Below, one piece after another: positions 48,029-56,076 of a stretch of DNA of 64,000 bases. The stretch is taken from positions 186,001 through 250,000 of the forward strand of contig NZ_JBHJHQ010000007.1 of assembly GCF_042219825.1 (NCBI RefSeq), written 5' to 3'. Within the stretch, counting starts at the first letter, position 1. Every line of letters begins with the position of its first letter. This stretch comes from JBHJHP01 sp042219825 (lineage in GTDB: Bacteria > Bacteroidota > Bacteroidia > Bacteroidales > UBA5342). Below the pieces are notes generated by a model. That model was not told the DNA's origin. It did no database searches and worked only from the letters and a program-made list of their open reading frames with translations. A program made the translations under genes and the position numbers.

Positions 48029-49300
48029 ATGAAAAAATATACCATTTTAATTTTCTTTTTAGGAATAGTCCTCTTTTCGTGTAACAAGGAAATAACAGTT
48101 CAAATTGTTAATCCTTTGAACGAGGGAAGAAGCGATGAAGTAATTGTGCTATCCAGGAATGATATAGAACATAGAATCACTTTGGATTCCATGAATATTC
48201 CTTCTTTTAAATCAGGGGAAGAACCTGTTCCATATCAGCTTGATGATATGAATGGCGATGGTCTCTGGGACGAAGCTTCTCTTTTACTAAACTTTTCCGC
48301 AAAAGAAATCAAAACGATTGTTATAGGACAGGTATCTGAAAATGATACACCCAAATTTGAAAAACGCACTAATCTGCGGCTTGGAATTCATAAGGAAGAT
48401 GGTAGTTATAAAGAGGTAGATACCTACAAAGCATTACCATGCACTGATGAATTCAGAATAATTGCACAAGGAGAAAGTGTGAGTTGGGAAAATGACAGGA
48501 TTGCGTTCAGAGTGTATTTTGATTGCAGGAACGTGAAAGACCTTTTTGGTAAATTAAAACCAGGGATGATTATAGATAAAATTCATACTGCTGCAATTCC
48601 GGATTATCATGTATTGAATGATTGGGGAATGGATGTGTTACATTGTGGTAGTTCATTAGGCTCAGGAGGAATTGCATTGTTGAAGAACGATTCACTTTAC
48701 AGGTTAGGATCGACAGATGTTTATGAGTATCATAAAATTACTGAGGGACCGGTTCGATCAGTCTTCGATCTGGTTTACAAGGGCTGGCATGTTGATGGAG
48801 ATGTTCTTGAAGCTACCGAGCGAATAACAATTTATCCTGGCAAATATTGGTTTTTATCGGATGTAACAGTAACGGGTGCCCCAAAAGGATCACAAATTGT
48901 CACCGGTATTGTAACAAGTCTGCTCAAAAGAGAGCCATTTGCATTCGTAGCTGACAGTTTTCAATGTATCGGCACTCATGATAAACAATCGTTAAACAAT
49001 GACGAACTTGGAATGGCCGTGCTTGTACCTAAAGATGACGCAGGTAAAATAGGGCGTACAAGTAATATTAACTTCTATGATTTAGGTTATCAAACTGTCC
49101 CTGAAAAAGGATTTAGTAATATTATTTCAGACACTTATTATATAGGGCAGAAATTTAAAGATAGCATTCCTGCACGACATTATTTCTTCTCGGTTTGGGG
49201 GTTGGAAAAAGATAAGTGGAAAACAGAAGATGGCTTCAAACGGTATATTGCAGATGAAGCAAAGAAGTTGTCACAGCCTAATATATGTAATTGGAAGTGA
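48029..49300 (+). CDS. DUF4861-family lipoprotein
   Basis: The 423-residue lipoprotein (FSCNK lipobox) resembles DUF4861 proteins, which are frequent in uronate-degrading PULs. Recognisable pieces are PVPYQLDDMNGDGLWDEASLL, NDWGMDVLHCGSSLGSGG, GPVRSVFDLVYKGW and AYF-like HYFFSVWGLE. Biochemical function is not established in my knowledge. It starts 6 bp after the SDR gene, so it is in the operon and acts in the periplasm or at the membrane. Confidence 0.75.
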   Translation: MKKYTILIFFLGIVLFSCNKEITVQIVNPLNEGRSDEVIVLSRNDIEHRITLDSMNIPSFKSGEEPVPYQLDDMNGDGLWDEASLLLNFSAKEIKTIVIGQVSENDTPKFEKRTNLRLGIHKEDGSYKEVDTYKALPCTDEFRIIAQGESVSWENDRIAFRVYFDCRNVKDLFGKLKPGMIIDKIHTAAIPDYHVLNDWGMDVLHCGSSLGSGGIALLKNDSLYRLGSTDVYEYHKITEGPVRSVFDLVYKGWHVDGDVLEATERITIYPGKYWFLSDVTVTGAPKGSQIVTGIVTSLLKREPFAFVADSFQCIGTHDKQSLNNDELGMAVLVPKDDAGKIGRTSNINFYDLGYQTVPEKGFSNIISDTYYIGQKFKDSIPARHYFFSVWGLEKDKWKTEDGFKRYIADEAKKLSQPNICNWK

Positions 49301-49353
49301 TGAAACTTCTATCTGTTGTTATTTACTAATTGATCATTCAAGTATAGCCATAA

Positions 49354-50355
49354 ATGTCAGAAAAATTAGCAAATAAAAAGTTATATCCTTTGAAATTTGA
49401 TCCTATCCTGAAGGAAAGAATTTGGGGAGGCAATAAGCTTAAATCAATGTTGGGGAAAAATCCGGATAAACTTGAAAGTATTGGTGAAAGCTGGGAACTT
49501 TCTGCTGTTAAAGAAAATGTTTCATTAGTAGCAAACGGTGAATTAAAAGGAAATTCTTTAACGGATTTGATTAAGTTATTTAAACACCAGTTGGTTGGTA
49601 AAAAGGTGTATAATAAGTTCAAGGAAGACTTTCCTCTATTGATAAAGTTAATTGATGCAAAGGACGATCTTTCCGTACAGGTTCACCCGGATGATGTGCT
49701 GGCTACAAAGAAACATGATTCTTTTGGGAAAACAGAGATGTGGTATGTGCTTGATGATTCTAAGAAACCAAAGCTGGTAAATGGATTTAAGAAACATACC
49801 TCAAGGGAAGAAGTTTTGTCTATGCTCAGGGAAAATACGTTTACTGAACTTCTTAATATTGATTCAGTAAAGAAAGGTGATGTCGCCTTTATTCCGGCTG
49901 GACGAATTCATGCCATATGTAAAGGAAACCTTGTGGTTGAGATTCAGCAAACATCAGATATAACATACAGGGTTTATGATTACGATCGGGTAGACAAAAA
50001 TGGTAAAAAGCGTGAATTGCATGTCGAAGATGGTCTGGATGCTCTGGATTATTCTGCAGTTGGAGATTCAATCATCCCTACTCGTGGGAAAAACAACAAA
50101 GTTGAAAAAATAGTAAAGTGTCAGTATTTTACCTGTAATTTAATTCAGTTTGATTCGTTGATTAGTCGAGAATATATGGCTCTTGACTGCTTTAAGATAT
50201 TAATAGGGGTAGATGGAGTGACTGCTTTGAATGTTGAAGACAATGAAGAAATAATTAGGACTGGTGATGTAGTACTGATACCTGCAATAAAGAATAATAT
50301 TAAATTGGTTACTGATCTAAAACCAGCAAAGTTGCTGGAAATCTTTATCGATTAA
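49354..50355 (+). CDS. manA: Class I mannose-6-phosphate isomerase
   Basis: The 333-residue protein begins with YPLKFDPILKERIWGG and GESWELS. It contains the zinc-site motif VQVHPDD, the EMWYVL segment and GDVAFIPAGRIHAI. These are phosphomannose isomerase type I features. It interconverts mannose-6-phosphate and fructose-6-phosphate. It is the last gene of the PUL and of the island, 53 bp after DUF4861. The ROK kinase at 45045 could feed it if the released hexose is mannose (inference). Some ManA-like proteins act on other sugar phosphates. Confidence 0.92.
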   Translation: MSEKLANKKLYPLKFDPILKERIWGGNKLKSMLGKNPDKLESIGESWELSAVKENVSLVANGELKGNSLTDLIKLFKHQLVGKKVYNKFKEDFPLLIKLIDAKDDLSVQVHPDDVLATKKHDSFGKTEMWYVLDDSKKPKLVNGFKKHTSREEVLSMLRENTFTELLNIDSVKKGDVAFIPAGRIHAICKGNLVVEIQQTSDITYRVYDYDRVDKNGKKRELHVEDGLDALDYSAVGDSIIPTRGKNNKVEKIVKCQYFTCNLIQFDSLISREYMALDCFKILIGVDGVTALNVEDNEEIIRTGDVVLIPAIKNNIKLVTDLKPAKLLEIFID

Positions 50356-50977
50356 TTGACGATGGAATAACCTTAATTCCAAACCAGATAATTAATCCAG
50401 TGATATTTTATACACGGATACAATTAGACTATTTAGAAAAAGCATTCTGCTTTTATATGATTTTTGCGTAGTAGTGAAGAGGTCAGGTATTATAATATAA
50501 TTCCATTATAGCTGTGTCAAAATTTCCTTATTTTTCTAAATATCTAATGATTCTCGACACTTCTTGTGTTAAAATTGTAAAATATTGATGAGTTTTGTAT
50601 ATACCATAAAGTATGTGAAATCCACTTCGTATTATGAATTGAAAGGATTCTCTGAGATGTTATAAATTAACGATATTTTGGGTGTATTGTTCAGTCTGCT
50701 TATTGGGATGATATTTCACTAATAATTTCTAAAATATTCATAGATTTTAACGATTTAAACAATAAGGTTCTATAAATCTATTTCATGTCAGTAAGAATTA
50801 GAGAAAATTTCGTAAAAATTCTCAGTTGCAGATTCAGAGTCCAGTTCGTATTATGTATGAGAAAGATTTCATGATGTAGTAAAATTTATGTATTTTGTTA
50901 ATTTGAAATTAAACAACATTTGAATTTAGAATTACACAGAAAGGGTATGAATAAGGGTATGACAATAAACCACTTTA
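50356..50977. other. Gene-free right end of the island
   Basis: About 620 bp of AT-rich DNA lie between manA and attR with no convincing ORF. It includes two imperfect copies of a segment starting TCCA(C/G)TTCGTATTATG, at 50621 and 50840, and ends with the GGGTATGA pair (50943-50962). Such gene-free ends are common next to attachment sites. Confidence 0.65.
50943..50962. promoter_or_regulatory. Putative integrase arm-type sites, right end (direct GGGTATGA pair)
   Basis: GGGTATGA occurs at 50943-50950 and again at 50955-50962, a 12-bp period, 15 bp before the attR identity region. The same octamer pair near attL makes coincidence unlikely. Confidence 0.55.
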
Positions 50978-51033
50978 AACAAAAAAGCCTAACTAATAGA
51001 TAGTTAAGCTTTCTGCCTGTTGTCCCACAAGGA
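50978..51033. repeat. attR: tRNA-Gln 3' end plus terminator
   Basis: This is the right copy of the 56-bp repeat matching 518-573. It spans the tRNA-Gln 3' end and its terminator. The distance between corresponding bases is 50,460 bp, the apparent island size. Confidence 0.88.
50983..51014 (-). terminator. Terminator of tRNA-Gln (duplicated at attL)
   Basis: Read on the minus strand, AGCTTAACTA and TAGTTAGGCTT arms form a hairpin followed by a T run, just beyond the tRNA 3' end. Because it lies within the att repeat, a copy is kept at both ends. Confidence 0.65.
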
Positions 51034-51090
51034 CTCGAACCTTGACTGACGGTACCAAAAACCGGAGTGCTACCATTACACCATGGGACA
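51020..51090 (-). tRNA. tRNA-Gln (anticodon TTG)
   Basis: Read on the minus strand the 71-nt gene folds as a tRNA. The acceptor arms are TGTCCCA and TGGGACA, there is a G-rich D loop, the T arm is CAAGG-TTCGAGT-CCTTG, and the anticodon loop TTTTGGT gives TTG for glutamine. CCA is not encoded. The base at 51020 would be an A discriminator. The gene is intact, its 3' end being supplied by the att repeat, and it marks the right boundary of the island. Confidence 0.93.
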
Positions 51091-51118
51091 ATCCTGAGCT
51101 CATTTCGTTTGAGCGCTG

Positions 51119-51149
51119 CAAATATAGAACACTTTTCAAAAATGCCAAA
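51119..51149 (-). promoter_or_regulatory. Promoter of tRNA-Gln
   Basis: On the minus strand TATATTTG (51126-51119) matches the -7 consensus, with TTTG (51149-51146) 19 bp upstream. The tRNA 5' end is at 51090. Confidence 0.6.
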
Positions 51150-51176
51150 GCAGAAAATATAATATTTCATATTATA

Positions 51177-51296
51177 GTTACAGGTGACGCGTGACATGTT
51201 GCGAAGAAAGAATTTTATTGTTCGTTTCTCACTTTAAATTGTTCATTACATAGTTCACCTGTAACCCAGTCACCCGTCACCTTGAGACCTGTCACT
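51177..51296. repeat. REP-like inverted repeats
   Basis: GTTACAGGTGA (51177-51187) is the exact inverse of TCACCTGTAAC (51255-51265). GGTGACGCGTGAC (51183-51195) pairs with GTCACCCGTCACC (51269-51281) with one mismatch, and ACCTGTCAC follows. The arrangement resembles an intergenic palindromic repeat element. Confidence 0.6.
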
Positions 51297-51382
51297 TTTT
51301 TAGAATAATTACATATTAGTATGTTTTTGGCTAAAAAATGAAACCCTGTTGAAATATCTGTTTCAAACCTGTTTCAAAATAA

Positions 51383-51390
51383 TATATTTG
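51383..51390 (+). promoter_or_regulatory. -7 box of the Na/Pi transporter gene
   Basis: TATATTTG fits TAnnTTTG and lies 27 bp before the ATG at 51418. Confidence 0.5.
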
Positions 51391-51417
51391 CATGAGGAAA
51401 TTTTGTAAACAAACACA

Positions 51418-53109
51418 ATGAATTATTCCATTTACGATGTCCTGACGCTCATCGGGTCGCTTGGCCTTTTCCTGTTTGGGATGAAGATGATGAGTGAAGG
51501 TTTACAGAAAGTTGCAGGTGAGAAAATGCGGGCCATTTTAAGTGCCATGACTACCAACCGTTTTACCGGAATTCTCACCGGCGTTTTAATAACTGCACTT
51601 ATCCAGTCTTCGTCGGCCACCACTGTTATGGTGGTTAGTTTTGTTAATGCAGGTTTGCTGTCGTTGATCCAATCTATCGGGGTGATAATGGGTGCCAATA
51701 TCGGAACCACGGTTACCGCATGGATCATTTCCATCCTGGGCTTTAAGGTCAAAATGAGTGCCCTTTCACTGCCTTTAATTGGATTAGGTTTACCGTTTAT
51801 CTTTTCAAAAATTGGAAAACGCAGGTTCTGGGGCGAATTTATCATTGGTTTTGCCCTGTTGTTTATGGGACTTGAATTCCTTAAGGATTCTGTACCCGAT
51901 ATCAAACAAAATCCTGAAATACTGAGTTTTCTTTCCAACTATACACATCTTGGCTTTGGTTCGGTTTTAATATTCCTGTTCATCGGAACGCTTCTGACCA
52001 TTGTTATTCAGTCCTCCAGTGCCACCATGGCGCTTACGCTGGTGATGTGTAACAATGGGTGGATTTCATTCGATCTGGCAGCGGCTATGGTTCTTGGAGA
52101 GAATATTGGAACAACTATCACCGCCAATCTGGCTGCGGCTGTAGCCAATTCCACGGCAAAGAAAGCCGCCCGGGCTCATCTCATTTTCAATATATTCGGC
52201 GTCGTCTGGATGTTGATCATGTTCCGGTTGTTTTTGCATGGCATCGATTACCTGGTATCGGATGTTATCGGACTTGATTCACCTTACCAGGAGGCAACGG
52301 CTATTCCTATAGCCTTGTCGTTGTTCCATACATCGTTTAATGTAATCAATGTGCTGGTGATGTTCTGGTTGGTTCCCGTTATTGTAAAAACAGTCAACTG
52401 GATGGTCAAACAGAAGGAATCAGACGAGGAATTCAGATTGAAATATATTGCAACTGGACTGCTGTCAACATCCGAACTGTCGTTGGTTCAGGCTAAAAGC
52501 GAGATAACACTCTATGCCGAACGTGTACATAAAATGTTTAAGATTGTGCGCAAGCTGTACGATATAAAAGATGAACGTGATTTCAGCAAGCAATACAGCC
52601 GCATTGAGAAGTATGAAACGATTTGTGATAACCTTGAAGTTGAAATTGCCACTTATCTGACTCAGGTTTCCGAAGGAAAAATGACCCAGGCCAGCACCAT
52701 TAAGTTGCGCTCCATGATGCGCATTATAAGCGATATTGAAAGTATTGCCGATTCAAACTTTAATCTGGCTAAAACTGTTTTGAGGAAAAAGGAGGGTAAG
52801 GTTAAATTTGATGAAGACATTGAAAAGGAAATCTTCATGATGTTTGACCTGGTTGAGAAGGCGTTGAAAAAGATGGAGGAAAATCTTGCCGTTACTGATT
52901 CAAAGGATATTAATATAAATGACGCGCTTAATATTGAACACGAAATCAATAACTACAGGGACCAGTTAAAGATTCAGCATCTTGAATACATCAAGACCAA
53001 ACGCTATAAATACAAAGCCGGTGTAATTTTTATGGATCTGGTTACCGGAAGTGAGAAAATGGGTGATTCCATTATCAATGTGTCTGAAGCACTGGTAGAT
53101 AAAAAATAG
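51418..53109 (+). CDS. Na+/phosphate cotransporter family protein with PhoU domain
   Basis: The 563-residue protein has two inverted NaPi repeats carrying the QSSSAT signature (IQSSSATTVMVVSF and VIQSSSATMALTLV) and the GANIGTT/GENIGTT motifs. The hydrophobic N-terminal ~340 residues form the transporter. The C-terminal ~200 residues form a helical PhoU-like domain. It imports phosphate or exports via a sodium gradient. The gene ends two bases before the convergent pspC-like gene. This is the first protein gene of the flanking chromosome, which looks GC-richer than the island. Confidence 0.9.
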   Translation: MNYSIYDVLTLIGSLGLFLFGMKMMSEGLQKVAGEKMRAILSAMTTNRFTGILTGVLITALIQSSSATTVMVVSFVNAGLLSLIQSIGVIMGANIGTTVTAWIISILGFKVKMSALSLPLIGLGLPFIFSKIGKRRFWGEFIIGFALLFMGLEFLKDSVPDIKQNPEILSFLSNYTHLGFGSVLIFLFIGTLLTIVIQSSSATMALTLVMCNNGWISFDLAAAMVLGENIGTTITANLAAAVANSTAKKAARAHLIFNIFGVVWMLIMFRLFLHGIDYLVSDVIGLDSPYQEATAIPIALSLFHTSFNVINVLVMFWLVPVIVKTVNWMVKQKESDEEFRLKYIATGLLSTSELSLVQAKSEITLYAERVHKMFKIVRKLYDIKDERDFSKQYSRIEKYETICDNLEVEIATYLTQVSEGKMTQASTIKLRSMMRIISDIESIADSNFNLAKTVLRKKEGKVKFDEDIEKEIFMMFDLVEKALKKMEENLAVTDSKDININDALNIEHEINNYRDQLKIQHLEYIKTKRYKYKAGVIFMDLVTGSEKMGDSIINVSEALVDKK

Positions 53110-53111
53110 TT

Positions 53112-53300
53112 CTACCAGGGTTCTTCAGGAATCACAAAGATGCAAATGATGTAGGCAATAAGTCCTCCGCCCCACAGAGAGAGGACAACCCACAGAATTC
53201 GCATAATAACCGGGTCTACATTAAAGTATTCACCCAATCCGCCGCAAATGCCGGCTATCATCCTGTCGTTACGACTTCGGTATAATTTTTTAGTATTCAT
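53112..53300 (-). CDS. PspC-domain small membrane protein
   Basis: The 62-residue product matches PspC: LYRSRNDRMIAGICGGLGEYFNVDPVIMR followed by one hydrophobic helix and the ending FVIPEEP. It is a stress-related inner-membrane protein family. It converges with the Na/Pi gene with almost no gap. Confidence 0.88.
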   Translation of the reverse strand: MNTKKLYRSRNDRMIAGICGGLGEYFNVDPVIMRILWVVLSLWGGGLIAYIICIFVIPEEPW

Positions 53301-53393
53301 CTTTGCTGTTTTTACAACAAATATACTGTCGGTCCGGCTCGATGTCCAGAAAGAATAGATGAAATGAGGAATTTTGTCGGTTAAGTTATGGAA

Positions 53394-54650
53394 TCAGGCT
53401 TTGCGAAGTTCGAGCAGCGTAATTTCAGGAGGCATACCGATGCGCATCGGTATCCCGATAAAGCCGAGCCCCCGGTTCACATATAAATGGCGGTCGCCTT
53501 TGGTATAAAGTCCATCCCAGTACCGGTATTTCCATTTGGCCGGACTCCATTTAAGATTTTTATAGCTGATTCCCATTTGCATGCCATGGGTATGACCTGC
53601 GAGGGTTAGTTCTACATTTGAATCCGGTAATATCTCGGCTTCCCAATGATCCGGGTCATGCGACATTAATATTGTAAAATCATCTTTCGATATGCCTTTC
53701 AGTGTCTTTGTCAGGTCTCCATATTGTGGAAACGGAGGTAAACCCCAGTTTTCGTTACCGGCCAGCTTAATGGTCTGATTGTTTAAAACCAGGTCTACAT
53801 TCTGATTCCTCAGTAGTGTGAACCCAAACCGTTTATGAGCCTGGACGATTTCATCGAAGTTGCGTTTTTTTGCTTCTTTGGATTTCCAGCGGCTGTAATT
53901 CCCGTAGTCGTGATTCCCCAGTATAGAGTATTTGCCGTATTTAGCTTTGAGCTTATTAAATACAGGAGCCCAGCCAATGGTTTCATCACTGAAGTTATTG
54001 ACGAGATCACCGGTAAAGAGAATCAAATCAGGATTCTCGTCATTGATCATATTAATAATCGGATACAACCGATGATACTCCTTGTTATAATTGCCCAGAT
54101 GAATATCCGATATCTGAATAATTTTGTAACCATCGAAGGCATCCGGCAGGTTTTTAAATTTAACGGGAGCATGCTTTACATAATAGTTGAAACGGCCTTT
54201 AGCCATTCCATACAGCATGGAAGCAAAGGGTATTGCAGCCATCAGCAGACCTGCTTTGCCTAAAAATTCCGAACGTGTAATCTTGTCTCCTTTACGGGGA
54301 CGGCGCTCACTTTTAAGGTTTACAACAAACTGCCGGATCAGATTATAGATTGTATTCAGAAGGATGAAAAAAAGGTAGATCAGTTTTGGTACATATATCA
54401 GCAGGAACATCCCTATAATCCACATAAAATGGTAATAATAGTTTCCCGTGTCAGCCTGTTTTAACAATGAAAAATAATAGACAAAGATCACAGAGAAAGC
54501 TACAGGAATAATCCAGTAGACGGTAAAAAAAGATAGTTTAATGAGTTTTTGCTTCCGGGTCATCCAGCGGTTGATGTACTTATAGATTAGTCCGTCAGCA
54601 ATGAATAATAAAGCAATAATTACAAATAAAAACCAAAAATCAGCCCTCAT
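53394..54650 (-). CDS. Membrane-anchored metallophosphoesterase
   Basis: The 418-residue protein has about four N-terminal transmembrane helices (to about 110), a linker, and a calcineurin-like phosphoesterase domain. The metal motifs are ISDIHLGN, FTGDLVN, LGNHDYGNY, MSHDPDH and LAGHTHGMQMG. This family (YkuE-like) hydrolyses phosphoesters, possibly on lipids or UDP-diacylglucosamine-type substrates. Substrate here is unknown. It forms a minus-strand group with the pspC-like and GNAT-like genes. Confidence 0.88.
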   Translation of the reverse strand: MRADFWFLFVIIALLFIADGLIYKYINRWMTRKQKLIKLSFFTVYWIIPVAFSVIFVYYFSLLKQADTGNYYYHFMWIIGMFLLIYVPKLIYLFFILLNTIYNLIRQFVVNLKSERRPRKGDKITRSEFLGKAGLLMAAIPFASMLYGMAKGRFNYYVKHAPVKFKNLPDAFDGYKIIQISDIHLGNYNKEYHRLYPIINMINDENPDLILFTGDLVNNFSDETIGWAPVFNKLKAKYGKYSILGNHDYGNYSRWKSKEAKKRNFDEIVQAHKRFGFTLLRNQNVDLVLNNQTIKLAGNENWGLPPFPQYGDLTKTLKGISKDDFTILMSHDPDHWEAEILPDSNVELTLAGHTHGMQMGISYKNLKWSPAKWKYRYWDGLYTKGDRHLYVNRGLGFIGIPMRIGMPPEITLLELRKA

Positions 54651-54795
54651 TCCCTTTTCTGAATTTGGAGGGCAAAAGTAATATAATTCTTTTACTAAGG
54701 TGTTTCAAATTAAATAATTAACAAAAATTGCCTGTTGTTAAGATTTTGAATGTTGTGGTAGTGCAACCCGAAATCGTACTACCATGATAACATCC

Positions 54796-55917
54796 TTAAA
54801 TATCCTTTTTAAAACACCGCTTCCTTTTATGCTGAATATGATCGAACGATTTCCACATCTGTATGGCTACAAAATTATTCTCGAGCATAGCTGTTGTTTC
54901 AACATATTTAATTCCTGCTTTATTGGCTGTCTTCCATAAATCATTCATCATTAGTGCTGCCACGCCCCGTTTTTGAAACTCCGGTACGACCCCAGTGAGC
55001 ATCAGGTCCATTTCATCCGGATTTTTGAACGCCTGCATGATATGATACCACCCAAACGGGAACAGCTTTCCTCCGGCTTTTTGCATCGCTTTTGATAATG
55101 ACGGCAATGCAATCAGGAACCCGATCATTTTATCATTCTCATCTACCACAAGTTTTACATATTGTGGTAAAAGAATGGGATAATATTTGTCGATGTAAAA
55201 GGTGATAACCTTTTCCGGCAATTCATATGTTCCGAACAGTTCAGTAAATGCCTTATTAAACAATTGAAAAATCTGTTCCTTATAAGGATCAAGTTCTTTT
55301 TTCGATTCAAATTCAAGGCTTCTTAGTTTGAACCGGTCACGTAACAAATCAGCCACACGAAATGATTTTTCAGGCAGGGCTTCAGGGAAGGTGATCCTGA
55401 ATTCCAGCCAGTCTATTTCCTTTTCAAAGCCTAATCTGTCGTAATGCTTTTTGTAATAAGCAAAGTGGTAATCCGATGCTACAGCAGGCAGCCATTCGTG
55501 GCCTTCAATAAGTAGGCCCTGGTGATCCAAATTTGAAAATCCAAGCGGACCCATCAGGGTTTGCATGCCTTGCGATTTTGCCCATTCTGTAAAGGTTTCA
55601 AATAATTTATCTGCCACTTCTTCGTCGTCAATAAATTCAGGCCGTGTGAACCGTGCTATTTTTTCACCGGTCTTTTCATTGCGGGCCGGAATAATTATTC
55701 CTCCAATGCGGCCAACCGCTTTGTTGTCACGGTAGGCAACCCAGAATTTTGAAACAGCAAATTCCATGGCAGGATTTGTTTCGGGCGAAAGTGCTTTCTC
55801 CTCGTCTTTTTTCATGGGTGGAACCCAGTACGGATCGTTCCTGTATAATTTGTACTGAAAATTTACAAAATCCTTAATCAGTTTGGTTGAGTTTACCTCT
55901 TTAATTATGACTGCCAT
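54796..55917 (-). CDS. GNAT-like N-acyltransferase family protein
   Basis: The 373-residue protein begins with NFQYKLYRNDPYWVPPMKKDE, contains KFWVAYRDNKAVGRIGGII and GPLGFSNLDHQGLLIEGHEW, and near the end has LTGVVPEFQKRGVAALMMNDLW, an acetyl-CoA-binding P-loop-like motif. This conserved group is annotated as GNAT-family in many Bacteroidota. Its acceptor is unknown. It is transcribed divergently from the ROK kinase gene at 56077. Confidence 0.78.
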   Translation of the reverse strand: MAVIIKEVNSTKLIKDFVNFQYKLYRNDPYWVPPMKKDEEKALSPETNPAMEFAVSKFWVAYRDNKAVGRIGGIIIPARNEKTGEKIARFTRPEFIDDEEVADKLFETFTEWAKSQGMQTLMGPLGFSNLDHQGLLIEGHEWLPAVASDYHFAYYKKHYDRLGFEKEIDWLEFRITFPEALPEKSFRVADLLRDRFKLRSLEFESKKELDPYKEQIFQLFNKAFTELFGTYELPEKVITFYIDKYYPILLPQYVKLVVDENDKMIGFLIALPSLSKAMQKAGGKLFPFGWYHIMQAFKNPDEMDLMLTGVVPEFQKRGVAALMMNDLWKTANKAGIKYVETTAMLENNFVAIQMWKSFDHIQHKRKRCFKKDI

Positions 55918-56076
55918 GATGAATTGTATTTTAAGCTGTGAAAATAATAATTTTTAACGCTTCCAGGAAAATTCATTTCATATATCATATCATTCAGGCT
56001 ATAATTCCGGTCTTTTTAAAAAAAACCGTATATTCGGGAGTTTTAAATCTAATCACGAAATCGTAAGTTTAATAAT

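Larger units (their letters stand above)
51091..51417. other. Intergenic region with tRNA promoter, REP-like inverted repeats and nptA-like promoter
   Basis: No gene is seen. It contains the minus-strand tRNA promoter, an inverted-repeat cluster (51177-51296) and a plus-strand -7 box TATATTTG at 51383-51390 for the Na/Pi transporter gene. Confidence 0.6.

Noticed and set aside
7791..50355. PUL considered as an ulvan or glycosaminoglycan locus
   Set aside because: GH88, rhamnosidase and lyases fit in part, but no sulfatase or formylglycine-site protein is encoded.
518..51033. The island considered as a conjugative element (ICE)
   Set aside because: No relaxase, coupling protein or Tra genes are seen between the att sites, so only an integrative island or mobilisable-element interpretation is supported.
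51120..51197. Minus-strand 99-codon ORF covering tRNA-Gln (50898-51197)
   Set aside because: It reads through the tRNA gene and its terminator and has no protein-like composition.
53835..54263. A 142-codon plus-strand ORF opposite the metallophosphoesterase gene
   Set aside because: It is antisense to a gene with clear metal-binding motifs and shows no domain of its own.
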